Source of the DNA: a virus
Direction: 5' to 3' (one strand)
Virus record (IMG/VR): IMGVR_UViG_3300033233_000189
Location: 1-20,539 of that record
Length of the DNA stretch: 20,539 nucleotides
Shown here: positions 8,311 to 16,445 of the stretch, one piece after another
Layout of the letters: the number at the start of each line of letters is the position of its first letter
How positions within the stretch are numbered: the stretch's first letter is position 1
Program-made: the position numbers and the translations under genes
The notes under the pieces: generated by a model
The model's input: only the letters and a program-made list of their open reading frames with translations
What the model was told of the DNA's origin: nothing
Database searches by the model: none

Positions 8311-8664
8311 GTGGATATTACAAAGAAAAATTACATTCAAAACAAAAAAATAGATTGCTCTGAGTATTTTGGCGATGAAGCATGGGTCATCCTGCGCGAA
8401 CCAAATATGGATAAACTCATGGCGCTGCGCGAGCTGGCACCCCTTAAAGAGCGCGAGATGCTCGCAGAAGCCCATGATGTGCTTATTGAGCTTGTTATTG
8501 ACCATAGTTTTTATGCAGGCGACCACAAAGTAGAGCCCAAGGCGGCAATTGATACCATTTATGAAAAGCCTAAGGCGGCGCTAGAGCTTGTTACCAGATA
8601 CATGGAATGGGCTTTTGAGCCTTTTCGACCAGCAGGAGCGAATACAGATAGCAAGTCTATGTGA
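8311..8664 (+). CDS. Tail assembly chaperone, upstream frame
   Basis: The 117-residue protein starts at GTG 8311 behind AAGGAGG (about 8298-8304). It lies between tail tube and tape measure genes, where siphophages encode the chaperone (lambda gpG analogue) that coats the tape measure during assembly. It is acidic and helical (DKLMALRELAPLKEREMLAEA). Its 3' end overlaps a second reading frame by about 80 bases, the layout of programmed frameshift chaperones. The call is based on position and overlap, not on a motif. Confidence 0.7.
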   Translation: MDITKKNYIQNKKIDCSEYFGDEAWVILREPNMDKLMALRELAPLKEREMLAEAHDVLIELVIDHSFYAGDHKVEPKAAIDTIYEKPKAALELVTRYMEWAFEPFRPAGANTDSKSM

Positions 8665-8890
8665 GGAGGTTTTTGCCGGCAGATATAACGAGGGTTTGTA
8701 TCGCGAATATGGCCGCTGGCTGCCCTACATAACGGACATTTACCTGCCGATATGCGACAGCCAGTCTGGAGACTTCCGGATGCTGCCGTTTCCGGGCGGC
8801 ATCTTAGATCAGCCGGCGATAACGATGGAGCTGCTAAAATTGATACAGCTTAACTACAGGATTTCGGTTCGCAAGCAGATGGAGCGATGA
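8588..8890 (+). CDS. Tail assembly chaperone, downstream frame (probably frameshift product)
   Basis: This frame is open from 8585 to the stop at 8888-8890 and encodes a protein-like sequence including 'CEEVFAGRYNEGLYREYGRW' and 'LLKLIQLNYRISVRKQ'. It is offset +1 (equivalently -2) from the upstream frame. It has no good independent start: only TTG at 8588 with no clear ribosome site. A tRNA-Phe slip at TTT-C (8623-8626), before the CGA codon, would join residues 1-105 of the first frame to 87 residues of this one, giving about 192 residues. GAGGAGG at 8663-8669 lies in the overlap just after the first stop. This is the likely gpGT-type extension. Confidence 0.65.
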   Translation: MLPDTWNGLLSLFDQQERIQIASLCEEVFAGRYNEGLYREYGRWLPYITDIYLPICDSQSGDFRMLPFPGGILDQPAITMELLKLIQLNYRISVRKQMER

Positions 8891-8891
8891 G

Positions 8892-11447
8892 ATGGCCGAT
8901 GCGAAAGTAATCATAAGCGCGGAAAATAAACTCAAGCAGGGGCTTGATGATGCCAAAAAAGACCTGCTCGGCTTTGGCGACGCCGCAGAGGCTATCGGCA
9001 ACAAGCTCAAAAATGCGCTGACAGTAACCGCTATCGCTGTTGGGCTTGAAAAGCTTGGCAAGGCGGCGTTTGATTGCTTTGTCGAGTTTGGCGAGGGTGA
9101 ACGCAGGCTCAAACAGCTCAAAATCGCGCTTGATAACAATGAGACGTCTTTCAGCCGCGCAACCAGGCTCATCGATGAGATGCGCGGCATGTCGCTCGCG
9201 AGCAAAGATCAGATTGAGGGACTTGTTGCCGAGCTTGCGGCGCTGGGCAAGTCTGATGCCGAGATTGACAAGATAACCCGCGCGGCAGTCAACCTGTCCA
9301 ATGTTACTGGGCAAGACCTCAATAGTGCGTTTACCCTTATCAATGGCACGTATGCCGGCACGGCAGGAAGGCTTGACAGGCTTATCCCTGAAATTAAAGA
9401 CCTATCAAGAGAGCAACTCACTGCCGGCGGGGCTGCCGACCTCATCAACAGTAAATTCGGCGAGATGTCAAAACAGCTTGCCGAGGACAATATCCCGCAA
9501 AAACTAAAAAATATCAAAGATAGCTGGAGCGAGCTAAAGCAAAACTTTGGGCAGGCCGTCGCCCCGATTTTCAATCCTATCCTTGAGGGCATCAATCAGA
9601 TAATAACCGGCTGGAATAAAGCCGCAGAAGCCGCAGACCTGCATTACAAAGTCCTGCGGGCTGCAAGTTATACCAGTAAAATCGCGCTCTATGAAAATAT
9701 AGTCCAAAATACTCAAGAGCGCTTGCGCTTATGGGATCAGCAAAATAGCGGGGCTATCCAACGCATACAGCGTAATATCGTCCAGGCAAAGCAAATCGGT
9801 GATATAGGCGCACAAAAGAATGCGGAAGAGGCTTTGGCAGTCTTGCTTGAAACACGCCAAGCGCTTGTTACCGAGCTTGATACCGCAAAAGCGAGTATTA
9901 CTGACCTTAAAAAGCTCTGGGCGCAGACGCCGGTATCGTTGCTCAATCCACAGGACAAAACTACCATTGTTCCCAAGTTGGGAACAATTACTGCAGGGAC
10001 ATCGACTAGCGGCGGTGGCGGTAAGGGCAGCGGCTCTATTACACCATCTTATGGCAACGAGCTTACTCCAGAGGATTTTTATTTCTTCCAGCAATGGTTT
10101 CCGCAGCTTGGCGCAGAGGCGCAAAAAGATAGTGCATTATTGGCGGCATTTGGTGTGGAGCTTGCCAATTTTACTCCACCGCTCACCCAAGCAGAAGAAT
10201 TATCACAAATTTACGGCACTTCCGGCACAGAAATGGCAGGCGGCGGAGCTGGCTTGTCAAGCGGAGTACTGGATGGCGTCACGCAGGTAATTGACGCATA
10301 TTCCGACCAATTGTCTAATGCGTTTTCCGGAGCTATTGATGCAGGACTTAATAATTACATCCCGCTCATATTAGATGGGCTTAATAATGTCAGCACTAAC
10401 TGGCTTGCGTTTGAAGAGTCGTTATTACTCAATTTTGCACCCTGGAAAACTACAGCTGAACAATTATCTGAGATATATTCTACCTCCGGCGTCGATATGG
10501 TCGGCGGTGGGACCGGTCTATCAAGTGGAGTAATAGACGGCGTTACTCAGGTTATTGACTCGTATTCAGACGTTTTGTCAGAAGCTTTTGCCGGCGCAAT
10601 TGATGCTGAGCTTGTTCAGCCAGTAACAGAAGAATTGCATGACCTTAATACCAACTGGCTTACTTTTGAGGAATCTTTTCTTGTTAACTATGCACCGCCC
10701 AAGACACAGGCGCAGGAGCTATCGGATATCTATGGAGCATCAGGAGTCGATATGGTTGGCGGCGGCACTGGGTTGGCTGCAAGCACGGCTGCAGGTGGTG
10801 TTGAGACTCCAATGCTTGCCCCGATATCTGGATTTGACAAGCTCATCTCTGCCATCACGCCGTTTGCCAATAGTTTGCTTGGCATGATAACACCATTGGC
10901 GTCAATCCAGTCAATCCTTAACCCGATGCAGACAATCCTGCAGTCGGCGTTTGCCATACTTGAGCCTTTTATCAATTCCGTGATTGCCCCATTACGAGGC
11001 ATCCTTGCCATCATCGGCAAAACGCTTGGCGCAGTCCTTGCGCCGGTGCTCAAGATACTCTCTCCCATCATCGAGCTTATCGGCAAGGCGTTTGTATGGC
11101 TCTATAATAACATTATCAGACCGATTGCCAATGGGCTTATCTGGATATTTACCGCCGTCCAAAACGCCATTGCTGCGGTCATCAACGCGTTTAGCTGGCT
11201 GACTGGCATATCCGTGCAATATGCGTCCTACGAGGATGCCAAACTGCAAAAGATTGAGTACGGCGACGTTGTACAGGCTGGTGCTAATTCGGCAGGTGCG
11301 ACCGCCGCGCAGTCGGCACAGTATCGCTCACAGTCTATTACCATCAATATCTACCAGCAGTCTCCGGTTGTCGGCGATAACGGCATGCGGCAATTCGCGG
11401 CGATGATTCGCGCCGAGTTTGAGGCTTTGGCTTATTATGGGACTTAA
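8892..11447 (+). CDS. Tape measure protein
   Basis: The 851-residue protein sets tail length and probably helps DNA cross the membrane. At about 0.15 nm per residue it predicts a tail near 125-130 nm. The N-terminal third is helical, with 'AKKDLLGFGDAAEAIGNKL' and a 'LASKDQIEGLVAELAALGKS' stretch typical of tape measures. A glycine-rich linker follows at about residues 371-381. Residues 432-631 hold tandem repeats: two units of 88 and 85 residues and a partial third. A hydrophobic stretch spans about residues 640-770. The end is 'SITINIYQQSPV', common in tape measures. Starts one base after the chaperone stop. An unusual DNA palindrome lies at 9966-9988. Confidence 0.92.
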   Translation: MADAKVIISAENKLKQGLDDAKKDLLGFGDAAEAIGNKLKNALTVTAIAVGLEKLGKAAFDCFVEFGEGERRLKQLKIALDNNETSFSRATRLIDEMRGMSLASKDQIEGLVAELAALGKSDAEIDKITRAAVNLSNVTGQDLNSAFTLINGTYAGTAGRLDRLIPEIKDLSREQLTAGGAADLINSKFGEMSKQLAEDNIPQKLKNIKDSWSELKQNFGQAVAPIFNPILEGINQIITGWNKAAEAADLHYKVLRAASYTSKIALYENIVQNTQERLRLWDQQNSGAIQRIQRNIVQAKQIGDIGAQKNAEEALAVLLETRQALVTELDTAKASITDLKKLWAQTPVSLLNPQDKTTIVPKLGTITAGTSTSGGGGKGSGSITPSYGNELTPEDFYFFQQWFPQLGAEAQKDSALLAAFGVELANFTPPLTQAEELSQIYGTSGTEMAGGGAGLSSGVLDGVTQVIDAYSDQLSNAFSGAIDAGLNNYIPLILDGLNNVSTNWLAFEESLLLNFAPWKTTAEQLSEIYSTSGVDMVGGGTGLSSGVIDGVTQVIDSYSDVLSEAFAGAIDAELVQPVTEELHDLNTNWLTFEESFLVNYAPPKTQAQELSDIYGASGVDMVGGGTGLAASTAAGGVETPMLAPISGFDKLISAITPFANSLLGMITPLASIQSILNPMQTILQSAFAILEPFINSVIAPLRGILAIIGKTLGAVLAPVLKILSPIIELIGKAFVWLYNNIIRPIANGLIWIFTAVQNAIAAVINAFSWLTGISVQYASYEDAKLQKIEYGDVVQAGANSAGATAAQSAQYRSQSITINIYQQSPVVGDNGMRQFAAMIRAEFEALAYYGT
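10185..10784 (+). repeat. Tandem protein repeats in the tape measure gene
   Basis: Unit 1 (10185-10448, 88 residues) starts TQAEELSQIYGTSG, unit 2 (10449-10703, 85 residues) TTAEQLSEIYSTSG, and the partial unit 3 (10704 to about 10784) TQAQELSDIYGASG. Each continues with 'M.GGG.GL', and units 1 and 2 share GVTQVIDAYSD or GVTQVIDSYSD and a TNWL.FEES close. The stretch before unit 1 (FGVELANFTPPL) resembles a unit end, so another decayed copy may precede. The DNA copies have drifted, so the duplication is old. Confidence 0.85.
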
Positions 11448-11450
11448 GCT

Positions 11451-14387
11451 ATGACGATTAGCATATTGGCAACCTGCGGCACAACGCAATATGACCTCTC
11501 AAGTTGGGTCATCAAGGACTCAATCAAGATAGATACGCATCTCTTTACCGACTCGCTGGAGCCGAATACCAACTCCGCCGAGTTTACCTTATCCCGCACC
11601 TGCCCATATATTGATGAGCTCTTGATATATAATGACGCAATCGGCGTGAGCATTGCGGCTGATGGCATAACCTACTTTACAGGCTACTTTACAGATTCTT
11701 TCAGATTTGCGATTACTTCCCGCGGCGCACAGGACGTCAAGATTGAGTGCGAGGATCCTGGTATCCGCAAGCTCAAAATTGCATGGGTATCAGCAGACGG
11801 CATTGGGACCACCTTTGCCGGCGATAAGATATGCGATCCCGCAGACACGACGCATTCGGTATTGCACAAGATAGCGACGCTATCAGGCGTAACGCTTGCA
11901 TCGGGCTTGCCGACTATTAGCCAGCAGGTCTACATGGTGGTCCTCGATAAGGATGGACAGACCTACTGGGATGTCTTAAGTAAACTACTCCTTGAGCATC
12001 TCTACGTTTTTGATTTTAATGCGGCTGGTCAGCTCTACTTGTTTGCCCTGACCGGCATGACGGGCTCGCCGGTACAGACCTTGACAACACAAGAGGGCAT
12101 TATTGGCGATAATTCGACGCCAGGCATCACAGTCAATAAGCGGCTCTATGATATCCGCGAGATTGACATTAAATTTGACGAGATAAGCACCATTGTCAGC
12201 GGCGTCGTCCATCGAGACACGACGGGGCAGACCGCAACTTATGACTGCCTTATCCCGATAGCTCCGGGGGCATATTATCCCGATACCTGCAACGCGGACA
12301 CCTACGCCTATATCGACTATAAGACCGAGGACGGGCGCGATGTTGTCATGGTCGACTCGGCGACGCTCGATGTCAGCAAGGACAGCGGCATCACGGCAGA
12401 GTTTGCTAACCTGGGCAAGTCCGCGAGGATCAGATTTTACAATGGCGGCGCTACGACGCAGTATATCTATCGCCTTAAGGTCAACGCCACCAATATCCGC
12501 GTCAAATCAGCTAACTCTAAAGTCATCGCAGGCGAGGCGAGCCGGCACAAGCGCGAGGTTGACGCGAGCACCATCACAACCAAAGCTGAGGCGCAGGCAT
12601 TTGGTAATCTGCTCTATTACTACTACAAAAACTCCAAGCAGGTATATCAATTTAACGGCTACCGCGGCTTACTCTATCCGTCAGAGATACTCTACCCATC
12701 AGAGACCTTGTATCCCAACGGCGACCTTATCGAGCCAGGCGAGATTATCCGGCTCTATGACCCGATTTTTACCGGCCTTGATGCGACTGTCATGGTCACG
12801 CGCAAGCGTTATACCCTCGGACGCAGTGGTGCAGAGTATGATGCTATCGGCATTGGGACGATAAGCCTTAACGACACGGTAGCACATTGGCAAACAGTGA
12901 CGCCGCCAACATTAATACCTGGCCCAACAGGACCACAAGGTCCTACCGGCCCGGCAGGGCAGCCTGCTATTATTGCCAACCTGTCAAACGAGAGTCACAC
13001 CGTACCCACTGATGCGAATGGCAACAATGGCAATTATACCGGTTGTGCCACCACCATGTCCATCTTTGTCGGCTCGACTGATGACTCGGCAAACTGGACG
13101 GTGAGCGCATCCCCATCAGCGGGGATAACTGGCTCTTTGTCAGGCAGGACCTATACTGTCACGAACATGACCACCGATACCGGCTACGTTGACCTGACTG
13201 CCAGCAAAAGCGGCTACTCGTCGATTACCTGCCGGTTTACCATTTCGAAGGCGAAGGGCGGGATTGCTTACATGCTTGTTGTGTCGGCAGCGGCAATCCA
13301 GAAATCGCAAAGCGGTACTTACACACCGAGCACGATAACTGTCAGTGCTAAAAGTGTTGCTTCAGCGGGGACTGTTGCAGACTATGCAGGCAGTTTTGTG
13401 ATTGCCGAGACGACCGATGGGACAACTTATACTGACAAATATACGTCCTCTGCAAACGAATCGAGCAAGACCTACACGCCGAGCGCCGGAATAAAAGCGC
13501 TTCGCTGCAGGTTGTATCTTGCAGGTGGAACAACAACTCTGCTCGATGAAGAGATTATTCCGATCGTCGTCGATGGCCCAACAGGGCCAACGGGGCCGCA
13601 GGGGCCAACGGGGCCGACCGGCCCCGCTGGCCAAGATGCACCGCATTACCTTGGGCTATACGCGTACTCAAGCAGAGCATCAATTACCGGCATGATTGCA
13701 AACGACCTTGTCGTTTTGTACTCAACTACGCAGTCTGAACGGGGAATCTATGCGTATATATCATCGTCCTGGACAAAACAAACGACACCTACGCAAGACC
13801 AAATCATGCGGTGTATGGTCGGCGTGCTCGATGCCGTCAGGCAGGGATATGGGCAATCATCAGACTATATCGGCACAGGAGCGACAAGTTTCGAGACTTT
13901 GCTTGTTAACTTTTTGTATGCGCAGCAGGCGTTTATTGATAATCTCTTGGTTAACAATGTTTATGCATCAATCTCTGCGGGTACAGTAGAGATAGTTAAC
14001 TATAATTATCCTGGAACAAATTTCAATGTGGGGAATACAAGCGGGGCCTATTATTCTGTTGGTAAAATAGCAAACAATAAAAACAATGCAATATTCTTTT
14101 TGCCAAAGATGTTATTAGTTAAAGGTACGGCAAATATAGACTTTACGTTATATGTATCAACAGCAAATATAGCTGTAACATTGCAATTGTACATAAATAG
14201 TACGCTTATTGGTAGTGTAAGCGTAACAGGAACAGGAAGTAATACTGTCAGTTTTTCTAATGTGTCGATTCCTGCTGGGGCATCGATGGATGTTAAATAT
14301 GCATCGAATGGATCAACAACAATTTCTTTTAGCGCAACATTTAAGGGCACAAATTTATCTCCACTGCTTTTAAATGTTGGAATATAA
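11451..14387 (+). CDS. Tail hub / fibre protein with collagen-like segments
   Basis: The 978-residue protein directly follows the tape measure, the place of the distal-tail and hub genes; no separate distal-tail gene is visible. Residues 1 to about 485 look like a hub core (DLSSWVIKDSIKIDT, 'SVLHKIATLSGVTL', 'GNLLYYYYKNSK', a triple YPSE/YPN repeat). A five-triplet collagen-like run starts at residue 491. Two Ig-like beta domains follow at about 510-705, then a seven-triplet Gly-X-Y run at 709-729. The next part, 'SYIGTGATSF' type sequence with 'LYAQQAFIDNLLV', leads to a C-terminal beta-rich domain from about residue 846. That last part is encoded by much more AT-rich DNA and is probably the receptor-binding domain. 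The collagen runs likely trimerise the tip. Confidence 0.8.
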   Translation: MTISILATCGTTQYDLSSWVIKDSIKIDTHLFTDSLEPNTNSAEFTLSRTCPYIDELLIYNDAIGVSIAADGITYFTGYFTDSFRFAITSRGAQDVKIECEDPGIRKLKIAWVSADGIGTTFAGDKICDPADTTHSVLHKIATLSGVTLASGLPTISQQVYMVVLDKDGQTYWDVLSKLLLEHLYVFDFNAAGQLYLFALTGMTGSPVQTLTTQEGIIGDNSTPGITVNKRLYDIREIDIKFDEISTIVSGVVHRDTTGQTATYDCLIPIAPGAYYPDTCNADTYAYIDYKTEDGRDVVMVDSATLDVSKDSGITAEFANLGKSARIRFYNGGATTQYIYRLKVNATNIRVKSANSKVIAGEASRHKREVDASTITTKAEAQAFGNLLYYYYKNSKQVYQFNGYRGLLYPSEILYPSETLYPNGDLIEPGEIIRLYDPIFTGLDATVMVTRKRYTLGRSGAEYDAIGIGTISLNDTVAHWQTVTPPTLIPGPTGPQGPTGPAGQPAIIANLSNESHTVPTDANGNNGNYTGCATTMSIFVGSTDDSANWTVSASPSAGITGSLSGRTYTVTNMTTDTGYVDLTASKSGYSSITCRFTISKAKGGIAYMLVVSAAAIQKSQSGTYTPSTITVSAKSVASAGTVADYAGSFVIAETTDGTTYTDKYTSSANESSKTYTPSAGIKALRCRLYLAGGTTTLLDEEIIPIVVDGPTGPTGPQGPTGPTGPAGQDAPHYLGLYAYSSRASITGMIANDLVVLYSTTQSERGIYAYISSSWTKQTTPTQDQIMRCMVGVLDAVRQGYGQSSDYIGTGATSFETLLVNFLYAQQAFIDNLLVNNVYASISAGTVEIVNYNYPGTNFNVGNTSGAYYSVGKIANNKNNAIFFLPKMLLVKGTANIDFTLYVSTANIAVTLQLYINSTLIGSVSVTGTGSNTVSFSNVSIPAGASMDVKYASNGSTTISFSATFKGTNLSPLLLNVGI

Positions 14388-14400
14388 AGAGGGAATGGCT

Positions 14401-14787
14401 ATGTTTTTTCAGGCAATTTTACTTGCGGCATCTATTGAGGCTGGAGTAATGAGCGGCGGCATTTATAACTATATGTCGCCCCCTAAAAAGGCATATGATT
14501 CAGCAAGGGTGTTATATACAAGTCTTGATGTACAAGCAAAATATGGCGTTTTTTATATTGGTGGCGGGATTACAACCTATATGTCGATGCAAGATATAAC
14601 AACATATTGGCCGTGGCAGAGCGATTATCGTATTGGTGCTGGACTTAAGATTGGTAATATGCAGATTGGATATGAGCATGAATGTTATCATCCTCAATAC
14701 CCATATCTAATGATTTTCAGGGAGCAATTTACGCCGAAATATGAAGGCGGGCATGACAAAATATTTATTCGCATAACGTCAAAATAG
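14401..14787 (+). CDS. Small beta-barrel-like protein with signal-like N terminus
   Basis: I place the start at ATG 14401 because AGAGGG (14388-14393) is seven bases upstream; an in-frame ATG at 14374 lacks a ribosome site. The resulting 128-residue protein begins with a short hydrophobic stretch (MFFQAILLAASIEAGVMSGG). It then shows alternating amphipathic strands with aromatic girdles (VLYTSLDVQAKYGVFYIGGG, YRIGAGLKIGNMQIGYEHE) and ends in a terminal strand (KIFIRITSK). This looks like a small outer-membrane barrel or a beta-rich surface protein. The conserved-looking 'GYEHECYHPQ' is unexplained. It lies in an AT-rich block with the hub C terminus. Superinfection exclusion or lysogenic conversion is possible; a tail accessory is the alternative. 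Confidence 0.6.
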   Translation: MFFQAILLAASIEAGVMSGGIYNYMSPPKKAYDSARVLYTSLDVQAKYGVFYIGGGITTYMSMQDITTYWPWQSDYRIGAGLKIGNMQIGYEHECYHPQYPYLMIFREQFTPKYEGGHDKIFIRITSK

Positions 14788-14826
14788 CTAATACTACTGT
14801 TGTGAGACAGGAGGAGGGATTATGGC
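14784..14826 (+). repeat. Boundary sequence, copy 2 (before the fibre gene)
   Basis: From 14784 to the fibre start the sequence matches 2656-2695 before the portal gene. In one frame both read I-A-N-T-T-V-V, then two or three variable codons, then E-G-L-W, with the next gene's ATG inside the L-W codons. Over the seven shared codons there are five base differences, all at third positions and all synonymous. The only gap is one codon long. The genes that follow are unrelated, so this is a true shared element. Confidence 0.75.
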
Positions 14827-15724
14827 AATAAGTTATACTGAGCAGGGCTGGACGAACAATGGGCCGCCAGGAGTCAGTGCGACACATTTGATTCCGATGG
14901 ACGATGCGCTCAAAGCCGCCATCGATGCTCTCAACAACATGGGCGACGCCGGTCAGCAAGCCGTCAAGGAGATTGGCGCGGCTCCGGCGACAACAACAGG
15001 CGGCAAGCTGGTCAACAAAATCACCGAGGCGGGCTATTCGCTCGCTCCGGCAACGGGGACGAGCAATCTCGATAATATCGGCGACGGCACATCGTATGCG
15101 CGTGTGCAAAAGGCGCTGGCTGATGCAATCAACGGCGGGACGTTTAATGCGGCAACAGTATCAGCCTTTGGCGTTCAAGCCACACCCCCCACAATAACAG
15201 ATTGTAATGCCGCTTTATCTATTGGATTCTATCGTTTTGACTCGAATTGTACAAATGCTCCACATACAAGTCCTGGTGCATTGCTTGTATTCCGCTATGA
15301 CGGCAATCTGCTTGTACAGATGGCAAATCAATATTTGTCAACTAATATCTGGATTCGCACAAAATACAATACCGGAGTATGGTCAACATGGGGAACGCTA
15401 TGGACAAGCGCTAATCTCAATCCGCAATCGAAAGGTACGCAATATTCCGTGAGTGCAGCGCATAACACGGCAACCACGATTGCGACCTTGAGTTCTGCAA
15501 ATGCTTCATATTTGGTCAAAGCATATCTATCTGGGCAAAACGCCGCAGATTACCATGCTTTTGCAATCATTCAAACATCTAGCAATGGCACTGCCGTTAT
15601 CAACTTGCAAAACGACCGAGGGTATATGTTTATCACGCTCAGCGGTTTGAATATTCAAGTGCGCCAGACAAGTGGTGCAACACAAACAGTCTATGCAGTT
15701 ATCCAGCGGGTTCTGGACTATTAA
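14822..15724 (+). CDS. Tail fibre protein with pyocin-knob domain
   Basis: The 300-residue protein has an N-terminal attachment-type segment (SYTEQGWTNNGPPGVSATHL, IPMDDALKAAIDALN). A middle stalk-like region follows, and at about residues 120-200 a pyocin-knob-like domain with 'GFYRFDSN', 'GALLVFRYDGNLLVQM' and 'IWIRTKYNTGVWSTWGTLW'. The W-S-x-W signature is characteristic of knobs that bind surface glycans. A final beta domain (VKAYLSGQNAADYHAFAIIQ onward) may be the tip. GGAGGAGGGA precedes the ATG. It is the probable host-recognition fibre alongside the hub C-terminal domain. Confidence 0.8.
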   Translation: MAISYTEQGWTNNGPPGVSATHLIPMDDALKAAIDALNNMGDAGQQAVKEIGAAPATTTGGKLVNKITEAGYSLAPATGTSNLDNIGDGTSYARVQKALADAINGGTFNAATVSAFGVQATPPTITDCNAALSIGFYRFDSNCTNAPHTSPGALLVFRYDGNLLVQMANQYLSTNIWIRTKYNTGVWSTWGTLWTSANLNPQSKGTQYSVSAAHNTATTIATLSSANASYLVKAYLSGQNAADYHAFAIIQTSSNGTAVINLQNDRGYMFITLSGLNIQVRQTSGATQTVYAVIQRVLDY

Positions 15725-15733
15725 GGAGGAAAT

Positions 15734-16123
15734 ATGAATATTGATTTTGCCTATAAACGCGAAAATTGCTTTGTGGTTTTTGAAGTCGGCTATCCGGCAG
15801 GATACTTGGTATACCAAGACGATGAGCGATATGCAGAAATTGAGGCATATCTGCAAGAGCATCCCGAAGCATTGAAAGATGAGCCGTTACCCCCACCGCC
15901 GAGCGATGCAGAACTGGAAGCCCAAGCCGAAGCCATAAGGCAAAGTCTTTTTGCCGAATATGACCTTGCGGTGAAACAGCATACTCGCTGGATTGCGCTG
16001 GGAATTGATAAAGATGACTCAAAACTGCTGGCATGGCATGAATATGCCCGACAGCTAGAACTAATCAATGACGTCGAGGGCTGGTACAAAGACCCACAGT
16101 GGCCGCCGAAGCCGGAGGCTTAA
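15734..16123 (+). CDS. Tail fibre assembly-like protein
   Basis: The 129-residue acidic protein follows the fibre gene with AAGGAGG just before its start. It has an N-terminal small alpha-beta part, a proline patch (PLPPPPSDAE) and a charged helical C terminus (AYDLAVKQHTRW-like) ending in 'DPQWPPKPEA'. The 'A.QQ..LLA.(W/Y)...(L)..I' pattern and late 'W...P.WP..P' are common in phage tail fibre chaperones. The call rests on position and this pattern. Confidence 0.6.
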   Translation: MNIDFAYKRENCFVVFEVGYPAGYLVYQDDERYAEIEAYLQEHPEALKDEPLPPPPSDAELEAQAEAIRQSLFAEYDLAVKQHTRWIALGIDKDDSKLLAWHEYARQLELINDVEGWYKDPQWPPKPEA

Positions 16124-16124
16124 C

Positions 16125-16445
16125 ATGCAGACCGCCATCGAGACTGCCATTGCGCTAGTAACGACCGCGATACTCACAGGCACATGGGCGATTGCGCGCA
16201 AGCGGTACAAATTGCTCAATCAACGGGATGAATTACTTGCAGAGGTGCAAAAAACGCTATCGGCGATGCGCGACGATAATCGTTGCCAGTATACCGCGCT
16301 TTTGGCGGTCATCGATGCGCAGGAACTGCAATTACATGCGCTCAAAGGGAAAAAGATGAATGGCGATGTTGATGACGCATTGGCAAAAATCCGTGTAGCG
16401 CGCGAGGAAATCCAGGCGCATCTTGTGGAGGTAGGGTGCAAATGA
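16125..16445 (+). CDS. Membrane-anchored coiled-coil protein (lysis region)
   Basis: The start is ATG 16125 behind GGAGG (16114-16118); a longer frame from 16068 only overlaps the previous gene. The 106-residue protein has one N-terminal membrane segment (about 4-23, AIETAIALVTTAILTGTWAI). It is followed by a basic stop and a charged helical region (NQRDELLAEVQKTLSAMRDD) and a second helix with 'ALAKIRVAREEIQAHLVE'. Such proteins in lysis cassettes include XhlA-like holin helpers. No motif settles its role. It overlaps the next gene as ATGA. Confidence 0.55.
   Translation: MQTAIETAIALVTTAILTGTWAIARKRYKLLNQRDELLAEVQKTLSAMRDDNRCQYTALLAVIDAQELQLHALKGKKMNGDVDDALAKIRVAREEIQAHLVEVGCK

Noticed and set aside
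9820-10290. 156-codon frame inside the tape measure gene
   Set aside because: It is basic, low in structure and lies entirely within a convincing tape measure frame.
12340-12864. 174-codon plus-strand frame inside the hub gene
   Set aside because: Composition is Ser/Arg-rich, as expected for an off-frame reading of a GC-balanced gene; there is no ribosome site or motif.
12921-13640. CRISPR-like or satellite repeats
   Set aside because: The short GC-rich repeats at 12921 and 13575 encode Gly-X-Y collagen-like triplets in frame. No repeat-spacer array exists in the window.
16068-16124. N-terminal extension of the membrane coiled-coil gene
   Set aside because: It overlaps the previous gene, has no ribosome site, and the ATG at 16125 has GGAGG at the right spacing.
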